Positions 43,540 to 54,071 of a stretch of 64,000 nucleotides of DNA are shown here, one piece after another (position 1 is the first letter of the stretch; each line of letters starts with the position of its first letter). This stretch comes from Dugong dugon (taxonomy: Eukaryota; Chordata; Mammalia; Sirenia; Dugongidae): assembly GCA_030035585.1 (NCBI GenBank), contig CM057465.1, forward strand, positions 1,339,501-1,403,500, read 5' to 3'. The position numbers and the translations under genes are program-made. The notes beneath the pieces were generated by a model. The model was not told where the DNA came from and ran no database searches. It saw only the letters and a program-made list of their open reading frames with translations.

Positions 43540-44714
43540 TATCCCTTTCAAAACCCATTTATTTTCTCCTTTGAATTTTTTGCTGATACTATGTGTTTTC
43601 ACTAATGAAGTTATGCCGATTAAAGGACTAATTCAGAATTTTTGTTATGAGTTATGGATTTTGATATTCATTATCTCTGATAGCATTTCTCCCAGTGGAC
43701 CCTGGACGACGTAAATCCCGCTGATATGAATCAAAGATAAAATGAATTAAAAAAATTTTTTAAAATTTTATTTCTTGAAAATTTGCAAAACATGCGGTAA
43801 AACATGAAGGAACTAGCAATGTCAGCACATACCTTTTATTCTAATCTCCTTCTTCTTAGCCTTTTTATTACTGTTCATGAAACTTTTCAAAACATGGCAT
43901 AATGCCTTCTTCCTTACTGCAAAGCAGTACTTACAGCCCAAATGAATAAAGCCAAGGGATTTTTTTATCTCAGAAAAATTACCACTATAATGCATTCTTC
44001 ATTACTGCGTGAACAGTGCTTATAGGCCAAACACATAAAACTAAAAGAATTTGAATCTCAGGAAAATTACTGCTACTATGTATTTTTCATTATAACAATA
44101 GCGTACTAACAGCTAAGAAGCAGAAATAGCTGCCCTGGAATGCTGCAGAACTCCTAACAGCAATGCATTCTACCTGCTACATGTGGAAGCAATGATTGGG
44201 CTCTAAGATTGAATGTAATGTAAGAATAAATTACAAGAGTTCCCATCTCTTGAAAAGTACCACTGCAATACATTATTTCTTATTTCAAAGGCACTAATTA
44301 CTGCTCAGAAGCTAAAAAAGCTGAGAGCCAGCAACACCTGGGAACAATGAATGCATCACGGAGGAAATGGCCACTATGATTGAATGAAGGCTGACAATAG
44401 ATTTTCTCATGATAAGTACATTCTCAAGAGAACACAGTAACTGGAAAACATTGTGAGAAGGCTTATCTCACAGAAATAAAGGCAAATCTGTCAAAAGTTT
44501 AGAAAATTCACACATCCAGAAGGCATCACCCAAGACAACGCTCCATCTACACAAAAATGAGGCTCCAGCTCAGGGTTCTTGAGTTTCACGCATTTCAAAA
44601 GGCTTCTACTTTGATGCTAAATGCGTTAAAATCAGGATACCTCCTTTCCAAAGAACTCTAGAGGTATAAAAAGTGGGTAGGATACTGTATGTCCCATGGG
44701 TTTTGAAAGGGATA
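43540..44714. mobile_element. TIR-bearing non-autonomous DNA-transposon-like element
   Basis: A 1171-bp block (43542-44712) ends in perfect 17-bp inverted repeats, TCCCTTTCAAAACCCAT at 43542-43558 and its reverse complement at 44696-44712. It is flanked by TA (43540-43541 and 44713-44714). The uninterrupted RTE consensus reads CTCATATGCATGC here, so the insertion is precise and explained by a TA duplication. An equivalent parse is a 4-bp ATAT duplication with CCC...GGG ends. No transposase-like frame is present. The interior is AT-rich with repeats of about 88 bp. I do not recognise the family. Tc1/mariner-like is the simplest reading from the TA, and a piggyBac-like element with an unusual target is the alternative. 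Confidence 0.75.
43902..44330 (+). repeat. About five imperfect 88-bp tandem repeats inside the TIR element
   Basis: Unit starts resembling ATGCATTCTTCATTACTGC occur at 43902, 43990, 44078, 44163 and 44268, with spacings of 88, 88, 85 and 105 bp. The first two or three are clearest and also share CTCAGAAAAATTACCACTA-like ends. The last two are diverged. Confidence 0.75.
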
Positions 44715-45126
44715 TGCATGCAAATGCTGGACAATGAGTAAGGATGACGGAAGAAGAATTAATGCCTTTGAATTATGGTGTTGGCAAAGAATGCTGACTA
44801 TACCATGGGCTGCTAGAAGAACCAATAACTCTGCCTTGGAAGAAGTATAGCCAGAATGCTCCTTAGAAGAGAGGATGGCCAGACTTCATCTCATATACTT
44901 TTGACATGTTATCAGAAGGGATCAGTGTCCAGAGAAGGACATATGCTCAGTAAAGTAGAGGGTCATCAAAATATAGGAAGACCCTCACCAAGATGGATTG
45001 ACACAGTGGCGGCAACAATAGGCTCAAGCATAGCAATGATTGTGGGGACGGCCCAGGACTGCCAGTGTTTCATTCTGTTGTACATAGGGTCACTATGAGT
45101 CAGAACTGACTTGATGGCTCCTAACA

Positions 45127-45184
45127 ACATATATATATATATGTATATATATATACAGTATGACAATACATACAATATATTATA
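45127..45184 (+). repeat. TA-rich microsatellite at the RTE tail
   Basis: ATATAT tracts follow directly on the RTE terminus, then ATACATACAATATATT. Confidence 0.9.
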
Positions 45185-45187
45185 TAT

Positions 45188-45465
45188 TGCATGCTAAAAC
45201 TGGACAATGAAAAAAGAAAACAGAAGAATTGATGCATTCGAACTGTGATGTTGGTAAAAAAATATTGACTACTGTGGACTGGCAGAAGAATGAACAAAAC
45301 AGTCTTTGAAGAGGAAAGACAAATTGCTAGAAAAGAACGTTATGTTTGGTCAAGTAGAGGGTCAGCAAAAACAAGGGAAATCCTCAGTGAGATGGATTCA
45401 CACAATAGTCATAACAATGGACTCAAACATACCAATGATCATGAAGATGGAGCAGACCCAACCAA
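45188..45465 (+). mobile_element. 5'-truncated RTE LINE 3' end with internal deletion
   Basis: It starts at GCATGCTAAAACTGGACAAT. It lacks about 100 bp of the 3' region between CAGTCTTTGAAGA and AAATTGCTAGAAAAG, and ends at CAACCAACAACACC. It is adjacent to, but separate from, the preceding RTE. Confidence 0.85.
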
Positions 45466-45863
45466 CAACACCAACATTATTATGTGTGTGTACATACATG
45501 CATACACTTAAATACAAAATCAGTATGGACTACGAAATTTCCAGATCATTTAAAGTCCTATAGTTATTTCAGGACTTCAGAGATGACTTCCTGGGAAGGC
45601 CTGTGTATGTAACAGATATTTTGTTCTTGGGGGCAAACTTCATACTAATTTGAGTAGCTGGGAAAAAAATCTGGTGCTTGATTTGAAAAAAAAAACAAAC
45701 CCAGAATCTTTTTAAAGTGAAAGCACAGCTTCCTAAATCTAATAGGGTTCTAGGTAAAGCAGTTTACACTGGGTTTTGGAGATTTTTCATGCCTGATGAG
45801 TTTCATGACTCCAAGAGGTGGGGTGTGGAATGAGGAAGGAATACAGGGAACCCCAAAACTATG

Positions 45864-45903
<40 letters not shown>

Positions 45904-46500
45904 TACCCTTTTCCCAGAAGGAATTAAAATAAAAGCTTAGACTGAATTTATTTATTTTTTTCCCAAGAAGAAGAACAGACAGAAGAAGCTTCATTTACTT
46001 TCTGGCTGGAAAATTAGATCATCAGAGGAAGGAGAAGTGGTATCTTAGGCGGATTCCATCAGCTAAAGAATCTCAGAAGCTTATTTCCAAAGTCTCAAAG
46101 ATTTCTTCAAACATTTTTCCCTATTTATTTTAACTGTTGCTTGAGACTATTAAGAAAATGGACAAACTACATGAAACAGCAACCCCCCCAAAAAAGAAAC
46201 ATCTCTAATAAATATTTAAAATTTTCAAGGTGTTATTAATTTAAAAACTTTGTATATGTATGTATCTCGAAAAGATTAAAATAATGGTTTACTTCATGGC
46301 AGCAAGTCTGTGGGGAAATTATATTTTTATACACAATGGTAGAAATGTCAACTGAAATAAAATTTTAAAGGCCAATTTAACAAACGGAATCAAAAGCTAA
46401 AAATAATACACTTAAGTAATACTCTTTTGGAATTGGCTCTTTCACTTCACTGCATCTAGCCCCCATCCCCCCTAATACTCAGAGGATCTGCAATGTTGTA
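45466..46500. other. Unassigned AT-rich sequence
   Basis: Single-copy-looking apart from the microsatellite at 45861-45904. No gene is recognised. Confidence 0.35.
45861..45904 (+). repeat. (TA)n(CA)n microsatellite
   Basis: Eight TA units are followed by about thirteen CA units. Confidence 0.95.
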
Positions 46501-46690
46501 TGATACACAGTAAACCAAAAACCAAACCCATTGCCCTGGAGTCAATTCTGACTCATAGTGACCCTATAGAACAGAGCAGAACTGCCCCATAGGGTTTCCA
46601 AGGAGCAGCTGGTGGATTCGAACTTCTGACCTTTCGGATAGCAACTGAACACTTAACCACTGTGCCACCAAGGCTCCATGACATACAGTA
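46501..46690 (-). mobile_element. AfroSINE, short subfamily, with TSD
   Basis: 46513-46678 is a complete short AfroSINE in reverse (ACCAAAAACCAAACCCATTG to GTGCCACCAAGGCTCCA). The span includes a 12-bp duplication, TGATACACAGTA at 46501-46512 and TGACATACAGTA at 46679-46690. Confidence 0.93.
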
Positions 46691-47026
46691 TGCATTAGAA
46701 AATTGTGGACAATAGCAAAAAATTGTCACTGTCTTAGCCAGTGGTAAGTTAATTTTATTTGTTGGCTCTGCTACTAGATCTAAATTAGGTCTATTTACAA
46801 GTAAGATACTGATTGGAAAAATAGTATGTAGTTTATGGTTGCATTTTATGATTTAAAGGTATGTATGCATAGAAGAAGCCTGGAATGGTATACACTTAAA
46901 TGTTAACACTCACTGTTGCTGGAGTAACTTTATTCCTCCTTGGCACTTTGCTCTATTTTGTGAATGATACACAGTGAGCATTCTGTGATATGTAACAGAG
47001 CTCTGCATAGCCCACCACCGTCTGTC
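46691..47026. other. Unassigned sequence
   Basis: No repeat or gene is recognised. Confidence 0.35.
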
Positions 47027-47268
47027 AGTGTGTCACAACGTGGTGGCTTGTGTGTTGCTGTGATGCTGGAATCTATGCCATGGTTATTTCAAATACCAGC
47101 ACGGTCAAACATGGGGAACTGGATTCAGTGGAGCTTCCAGACTAAGACTGGGAAGAAAGATCTGGTGATCTACTTATGAAAATCAGCCAATGAAAACCTT
47201 ATGGATCACAACAGAACGTTGTCTGATATAGTGCTGGAAAATGAGCCCCTTAGGTTGGAATGCTACAA

Positions 47269-49411
47269 CTCATCTGTCAGTTTGTCAAACTGTTGTGGCT
47301 TGAGTGTTGCAGTGATGCTGGAAGCTATGCCATCATATTTCAAATACGAGCAGGGTCACCCAGGGCGGACAGGTTTCAGCTGAGCTTCCAGACTAAGACA
47401 GACTAGGAAGAAGGACCTGATTGTCTACTTCTGAAAAGAATCAGCCAGTGAAAACCTTATGAATACCAGCAGAACATTGTCTGATATAGTGCTGGAAAAT
47501 AAGCCCCCCAGGTTGGAAGTCACTCAAAATATGTTTGGGAAAGAGTTGCCTCCTCATAGTAGAGTCAACCTTAATGACATGGATGGAATAAAGTTTTCAG
47601 GACCTTCATTTGCTGATATGGCATGACTCATAATGAGAAGAAACAGCTGCAAACATCCATTAATAATCAAAGTGGAATGTATGAACTATGAATCTAAGAA
47701 AATTGGAGGTCATCAAAAATGAAATGGAGCACATAAAGATTGATATTCTAGGCATTAGTTATCTGAAATGGACTTCTGTTGGCCATTTTTAATTGAACAA
47801 TCGTATGGTCTACTATGCCAGGAATGACAAATTGAAGAAGAGTGTTGTTGCACTGGTTGTCAAAAAGAACATTTCAAGAACTATCCTGAAATACAAAACT
47901 GTCAGTAATAGGAAAATATCCATAGGCCTACAAGGAAGACCAATTAATACAACTATTATTCAAATTACGCACCAACTACTAAGGTCAAAGATGAAGAAAT
48001 TGAAGATGTTTAACAACTTCTGCAGTCTGAAAATTGATCAAGCATGCGATCGAGATGCATTGGTGATTACTGGTGATCGGAATGTGAAAGTTGAAAACAA
48101 AGAAGAAGGATCAGTAGTTGGAAAACATGGCCTTGGTGATAAAAAAGACACCGGAGAGAGCATAGAATTTTGTGGGACCGAAGACACTGCACGTACCTTT
48201 TTTGAACAACATAAATGGCAACTATACACAGGACCCCACTAGATGGAACACACAGGAATCCAATCACCAGCATCTGAGGAAAGTGGCCATTGAGAAGCTC
48301 AGTATCATTATTCAGAACAAGGCTGGGGTAGACTGCTGAGCAGACTATCAATTGCTCATATGCAAATTCAAGTTGAAGTTGAAGAAAATTAGAACAAGTC
48401 TGCAAGAGCCAAAGTACGACCTTGAGTATATCCCACTCGAATTTTGAGACCATCTCAAGAATAGATTTGATGCATTGAACACTAATGACCGAAGACCAGA
48501 GGAGTTGTGGAATGACATTAAGGACTTCATACATGAAGAAAGCAAGAGGTCGTTAAAAAGACAGGAAAGAAAGAAAAGCTGGCCTACATGAAGAAAAATG
48601 GAGCAGCAGGATTGGAGGACGACTCATTAACAACCTGCATTACGCCGGTTGACACAACCTTGCTTGCTGAAAGTGAAGAGGACTTGAAGCACTTACTGAT
48701 GAAGATCAAAGACTACAGCCTTCAGTATGGATTACACTTCAACATAATGAAAACAAATATCCTCACAACTGGAGCAACAAGAAACATGATAAACTGAAAA
48801 GATTGAAGTCGAGGATTTTGTTTTACTTGGGTCTACAATCAACACCCATGGAAGCGGCAGTCAAGAAATCAAAGGATGCATTGCACTGGGCAAATCTGCT
48901 GCAAAAGACCTCCTTTAAAGTGTTAAAAAGCAAAGATGTCACCTTAAAGACTAAGGTGTGCCTGACCCAAGCCATGGTGTTTTCAATCGCCTCATATGCA
49001 TGCGAAAGCTAAACAATGAATAAGGAAGATCAAAGAAGAATCGATGCCTTTGAATTACGGTGTTGGTGAAGAATTGAATATACCATTGACTGCCAGAAGA
49101 ACAAATTTGTCTTGGAAAAAACAGAGCCAGAATGCCCCTTAGAAGCAAATATGGTGAGATTACGTCTCACATAGTTTGGACATGTTATCAGGAGGGATCA
49201 GTCCCTGGAGAAGGACATCATGCTTGCTAAAGGATCAGAGAAAAAGAGGAAGATCCTCAAGGAGATGGATTGACACAGTGGCTGCAACAATGAGCTCAAA
49301 TGTAACAGTGATTGTGAGGATGGCACAAGACCAGGCAGTGTTTTGTTCTGTTGTACCTAGGGTCGCTATGAGGGAGAACCAACTTGAGGGCACCTCACAG
49401 CAACAACAACA
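47269..49411 (+). mobile_element. 5'-complete RTE LINE with deleted reverse transcriptase
   Basis: The order is 5' UTR from about 47273, endonuclease (47660-48480), then the linker to about 48580. The sequence then jumps to the 3' half of the reverse-transcriptase ORF (48585 onward) and the 3' end with a CAACAACAACAA tail at 49400-49411. The junction lies at about 48583-48590 (GAAAGCTGGCC). About 1.3 kb of the expected sequence is absent. GGTTGGAATGCTAC before it and GGTCGGAAGGCACTC after it look like a diverged target-site duplication of about 14 bp. Confidence 0.88.
47793..48242 (+). pseudogene. RTE endonuclease relic, longest open piece
   Basis: A 149-codon open stretch covers the middle of the RTE endonuclease. 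It includes V-K-K-N-I-S-R, the G-R-P-I-N-T-T-I-I-Q-I block and a V-I-T-G-D-R-N-V-K-V-E block. The last corresponds to the conserved G-D-W/F-N motif with Trp or Phe replaced by Arg. It lacks both ends of the domain and is followed by stops. Confidence 0.8.
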
Positions 49412-49556
49412 ATCGGTCGGAAGGCACTCAAAATACACAGTGCCCTCAACAATGGATTCGAGTATATGAATGATCGTGAAGATGATGCAAGGCTTCGTTC
49501 TGGTGTACATGGGTTCTCCATAATTCAGAATCAGCTTGACAGCAACAAACAACAAT

Positions 49557-50275
49557 CACAACTGCACAGTGGAGAACCCAGAAGAGGATAGGTGTGTCGG
49601 GTAGGAAGACCCGGCGGGAGGGGGGCCCCAGCTGAGGTTTGAAGGACAAGAAGATAAAAACAAAGAGGTTGAAAGTGGTATTTGGGCATTGGGAAGGCTG
49701 CAGAGAGGCTCTAGGTCATGAAGAATCAGAAAATAAACTGAGGCAAGGACAGAACATACAAAGCTTTGTCCATCAAGTGAGACATTTGCGATTCTTGTAA
49801 AGCCCTGGGGAACCACGGAGAAGTTTAAGTGGTGGAGAAGGGTTGTGGTAGTTTCCTTTCAAGATTCACTCTTGCTAGAGAGTGGGGAGGGAGCTGTTGA
49901 AGTCATGGCAAAGAAGGCATCTGTGTATTCCAGGAATTGTAATAACCCTTTTAATGACATGATTAGACTGCACAGTTTCACATTTGTAAGAGGTAGAACC
50001 AGGGAAAGGAACTCAGCGACCTGTGTTTTGAAAACCTGTGACTCTATCATCTTTCAGATAGCTTAAGGAACTCTTCCTTACATCTGTCTGCAAAAAAATA
50101 TTTTTTTCAACCTTTCAGACACTTTTGTTTGCCCCTTTTAATAACTAAAGTGTTGGCATCCAAAACCTGGAGCAGATAGGAGAAGCGTGAGGTTAATATT
50201 GAATTAAAGAGGAAAATATTTATGTATATATATAATTATATAATTCAGGGGAGTTATGTCAAAAATCTGTGATTG
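49557..50275. other. Unassigned sequence
   Basis: A possible old repeat (49560-49850) that I cannot name, then single-copy-looking sequence. (TA)-rich at 50223-50245. Confidence 0.35.
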
Positions 50276-51015
50276 ATTTTTTTAAAAAATACTTTGCTTT
50301 TTAGGACAGTTTTAGATTTACAGAAATATTGAGCAGATAGTGCAGAGCGTTTCCATACACACCCTCCCACCGGAGCACACCTTCTCTGTTATTAACATCT
50401 TGCATTTGTGTGATACATTTGTTATAATTGATGAACCCAGATGGATACATTATTATTAACTGAAGTCCATAGTTCACAGGAGGGCTCACTCCTCCTGTTT
50501 TGAAGTCCTGTGGGTTTTCACAAATGCATAATGTCATGTGCCCACCATTGCAGTGCCACACAGAAGAGTTTCACTGCCCTAACAACGCCCTGGGCTCCAC
50601 CTGTTCATCCTTCTCCCCTCCCCCTGAGCCCCAGGCAGACACTGACATTTTTACTGATTTTGCCTTTTTCAGAATGTTGTTTAGCTGGAATCATACAACA
50701 TGTAACCTTTTCCAGACTGGCTTCTTTCACTTATCAATATGCATTTCAGGTCCTTCCTTGTCTTTTTATGACAGATAGTTTATTTTTTTAATTGCTGAAA
50801 ATATTCCATTGTGTGGATGTACCACAGCTTGTTCGTCTTTTCACCCACTGGAGGTCATCTTGGCTGCTTCCCAATTGTTGACAATTATGAATAAAGCTGC
50901 TATAAATATTCATGGGCAGGTTTTTGTGTGGACACATGCTTTTAACTCATTTGGGCAAATACCTAGGATTGTGATGGCTGGATCATCTGGTAAGCCTATG
51001 TTTGATTACCTCTAA
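50276..51015 (-). mobile_element. Ancient L1M 3' UTR-region fragment
   Basis: The + strand carries the familiar reverse-complement L1M sequence with no large gap. It reads TTTTAGATTTACAGAAATAT, then GCCACACAGAAGAGTTTCAC, then TATTCCATTGTGTGGATGTA, then AATAAAGCTGCTATAAATAT, then GCTGGATCATCTGGTAAG. It is old and non-coding. Confidence 0.82.
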
Positions 51016-52153
51016 AATAACATTTATGTATTTTTTTTCCTGCTAAATTCTACATTCTGTTTTAGAAGTAATTTGGTTGGTATGTGGTCCTTGCACTGAC
51101 TTACTGACTTCCCTGCTTTTTCTTTATTTTGACTAAATTGACAGGCAAAGCCATCTAGATGCACCAATCTTAGGAGCGTGCACGAATACATCCCAATAAT
51201 GCCTGTGTTTCCTGTCTGCATTTCTTCACTCTCCATAGACTAAGGCTGGAATACTGGGCTTCCCTCCACTTCCAGATATTCTCATTATTTGCATGTCATG
51301 TAAGCTCCACCAGAGGGCAGATTGAAAAATATTCATTTAAATGAATAATTTCTTTTATAAGGATCAGCACAAAGCTGGTTCCTATGAGGCAGAGGTTAAA
51401 AATAGCCCAGATGTCTAACTTTTCCAAGCCGCTGTACCACTCCATCATCTTTAACAACAACTACTCTCTCTCACCTCAGTACTCTCCCTCCCATCTTTGG
51501 GTTCCCTAATTCACTGCAACATCTTGCAGAACTCAGGGACCACATAAAGGAAAAGGCTCATGTGGTTGTGGAGGCTGGCAAGTCCCAAATTTGTGGGTCA
51601 GGCGTAGACTTCTCCCTGGCCCGAAGTCTCTGCCCAAAGGCACTCAGCTTTCTAGCTCCATGGGCCGGAAAGCCCACTGTGCCATGTCCTGGGTCTCTGC
51701 TTCGGGTCTCTCCTTCTTTGGTGGTAGTGGGCTCTTCTCCTTGCTCTGGAATTGACTTTCTTTTAAGGCAAAACTGACCAATCTCCTTGGTAGACCACAA
51801 TTACCCTATCATACAATTACCTAGGTGGTAGTTATAAGACGGTAGCTAGAAAGGCCACACACAAAAGTAATTAATCTACCACATCAGTATTTAACAGAGC
51901 AAACTCCCAGCCTTCTCCCTGATAGACATCTTTGAGTGCAAACTCATCTTGCTCACAGCCAACAATCAGCACAGATGGCAACGGGCTCAGAAGACAGAAG
52001 TTGTGCCTCTTGGTTCTAGGGTCCAACTTTCCCTCCCAGCTAGGCCATGGGAGGTGGTCCATACTGAGATCTTAAGTCAACTCGAGGAGCCACACAGGAG
52101 ACATCAACTTGGCTGTTGGCCCAAGCTTTGCCACCAACTGATACACTGACCGT
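51016..52153. other. Unassigned; possible lineage-specific repeat
   Basis: 51400-52150 has the feel of a lineage-specific interspersed element (for example AATTACCCTATCATACAATT), but I cannot name it and see no terminal repeats. No gene is recognised. Confidence 0.3.
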
Positions 52154-52394
52154 ATCATAACATGGGGATCCCTGGGTGGTGCAAAAGGTGAATGTCCTCA
52201 ACTGCTCACTGAAATTTTGGCAGTTTGAACCCACCCAGGGGTTGTTTTAGAAGAAAAGCTGCAACTTACTTCTGAAAATTAGCCATTGAAACCCTGTGGA
52301 GCACAGCTCTCCTCTGACACACATGGGGTCGCCATAAATTGGAGTTGACTCAATGGTAACTGGTTTTTGGTTTGATTTTGGATCATAACATGGG
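52154..52394 (+). mobile_element. AfroSINE, long subfamily, with TSD
   Basis: The element occupies about 52167-52380, with head GGATCCCTGGGTGGTGC, B-box region GCAGTTTGAACCC, middle TTACTTCTGAAAATTAGCCA and tail CTGGTTTTTGGTTTG. The middle is almost identical to part of the RTE 5' UTR. ATCATAACATGGG occurs on both sides (52154 and 52382 areas). Confidence 0.92.
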
Positions 52395-52843
52395 CAAGAC
52401 CAAGACAGCACACATATACTCTCTCTTGTCATACTTCAGCACACATGTAATGAGTATCTCCATTTGCCAAGTGAGGCTCAGGAGCGGAGGTTGGTCTATG
52501 AGCAGGACAGGCTCAGGCCCTCATGGGGGACATGATGAGGGCGTGGGCACAGCACTTCCTGGGTCCTGCGTGGTCAGACATGCTTTCTATTTCCAAAGTC
52601 ATGATGAGAGAGGACGTTGCTTGTGCTCTTATCCCCTGCACCTACTAGAAGTAGGCATCATCCTTTGTTTCTTGCATTGCTGTCTTATATTTTTCGAAAA
52701 TTGAAGCAATTTAGTCAGGCTAGGAATCATCAAAGGCAAAAACCAAACAAGGAAGAAGATTGATTTTATTCCAGCTGAAAGCACGCCAGACCTGAAGACC
52801 TGAGTGTCTTGGTGGGGTGGTTTTGCCTTAGATGTATATTCCT
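52395..52843. other. Unassigned sequence
   Basis: Single-copy-looking sequence. No repeat or gene is recognised. Confidence 0.35.
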
Positions 52844-53195
52844 TATTGTTGTTGTTGTTAGCTGCCATGGAGTCGGCCCCCAAATCATGGTGACCGCACG
52901 CACAATGAAATAAAATACTGCCCAATCCTGTACCATCCCCATGACCAATTGCAGATTATACTGTTGTGACTCATAAGGTTTTCATTGGCTGATTTTTGGA
53001 AATAGATCACCAGGCCTTTCTTCCTACTCCATCTTAGTCTGGAAGCTCTGCTGAAATCTGTTCAGCATGCCAGCAACACACAAGCCCCCACTGACAGATG
53101 GGTGGTATCTGTGCATGAGATGCATTGGCTGGGAATCAAACTCAGGTCTCCCACAAGAGAGGTGAGAATTCTTAACTGAACCATGACTGCCCCCC
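52844..53195 (-). mobile_element. Complete tRNA-Gly-headed SINE
   Basis: Its organisation is the same as at 35096-35447. The RTE-like 3' end with a GTTGTTGTTGTTAG tail is at the left. The RTE 5' UTR segment is in the middle (GGAAATAGATCACCAGGCC). The tRNA-Gly-like head is at the right (GGGAATCAAACTCAGGTCTC, then GAGAATTCTTAACTGAACC). Confidence 0.87.
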
Positions 53196-53207
53196 TAGAC
53201 TTGTATA

Positions 53208-53388
53208 AAAAATAAACAAAACAAAACAAACAAACCTGTTGCCCTTGAGTCTATTCCAACTCATTGCGACCCTGTAGGACAGAGTGGAACTGCCCCATAG
53301 GATTTCCAAGGAGCATCTGGTGGATTCGAACTGCTGACCTTTTGGTTAGCAGCGGTAGCTGTTAACCACTGTGCCACCAGGGTTTTCT
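53208..53388 (-). mobile_element. AfroSINE, short subfamily
   Basis: An AAACAAAC-rich tail at 53210-53235 precedes CCCTTGAGTCTATTCCAACT. The head ends at GTGCCACCAGGGTTTTC. It lies 13 bp from the tRNA-Gly SINE in the same orientation. Confidence 0.92.
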
Positions 53389-54071
53389 AATACAGGGAGG
53401 AGTAAACATGTTGCTGATGGGGCAATTTATAGTGGGGTGTGTTTTATAAGCAGGGGAAGTCTTAGGCAGTTGGCTGAACAGGAAATGTTCATCCCCATGT
53501 CTAGCTAGTTTCCAGGGGTCAAAAAGGTCTCATTTTAGTTAATCACCCATGAGACTGTGAAGTTGGCGAGGGGTGGAAGGGAAGGGTATCTGTCCTTGTC
53601 AGCAGGTCCCCTCAGAGTGGGGCAGATCAGTATCTGGTCTTGTCACAGGTAAACAAGGGAGCCATTGTGGTTCTTAGAAGAGCCCTGAGAAGGAGTGGAC
53701 AGCGAGTCCATCTAAGTCATAGGGGAAATCGGTGGTGGAAATCTCCAAAGCCACCTTGAGCCATCTTGACTTTCTCCAAGAGGATCAAGCTGGTTTTGGG
53801 GGGCCCAGTTCTCTCTGTTGCCGTGGGGTCACTTCTATCTGCTTCTGGGGAGTCCCTGGCCCTGCTACCCACTCTGCTGCTGAACTCGAGCTACTCTCTT
53901 GAGGCAGGGCCATCTCAGGGTGGTCACCCTCTGCCAGCTCTAATGGCCACAGCTCTACTCAGCCCACCCCTGTGTGGTGATTTCCATTATTGTCTGCAGT
54001 CCTCGAAAGACACCAAATAGTGTCCCTGTGGGATCTAGTAACTTTGTAGCAGAAGAGCCATTCAGAGTACC
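53389..54071. other. Unassigned sequence
   Basis: No confident feature. Some of it could be a lineage-specific LTR, but ends are not visible. Confidence 0.3.

Larger units (their letters stand above)
41080..45128 (+). mobile_element. RTE LINE with internal RT deletion, carrying three nested insertions
   Basis: The host RTE is visible in sense orientation. 41083-42098 covers the 5' UTR and endonuclease. 42535-42768 covers the end of the endonuclease, and 43262-43300 the start of the linker. At about 43300 it jumps to the 3' part of the reverse-transcriptase ORF (43300-43541). It resumes at 44713-45128 with the 3' end. The intervening blocks are an antisense RTE piece, a solo LTR and a TIR-bearing element, each listed separately. 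Most of the reverse transcriptase is missing. Confidence 0.9.
47027..49556 (+). mobile_element. Short RTE derivative split by a longer RTE
   Basis: 47027-47268 is an RTE 5' UTR ending at GGTTGGAATG. 49412-49556 is the matching end of a short derivative (GGAAGGCACTCAAAATACAC, then CAGCTTGACAGCAACAAACA). Joined, they have the structure of the copy at 6143-6523. A separate RTE occupies 47269-49411. Confidence 0.75.

Noticed and set aside
47027-47520. Tandem duplication of the RTE 5' UTR as promoter monomers
   Set aside because: The second half of the short derivative reappears after 49411, so an insertion of one RTE into a short one explains the two 5' UTRs better.
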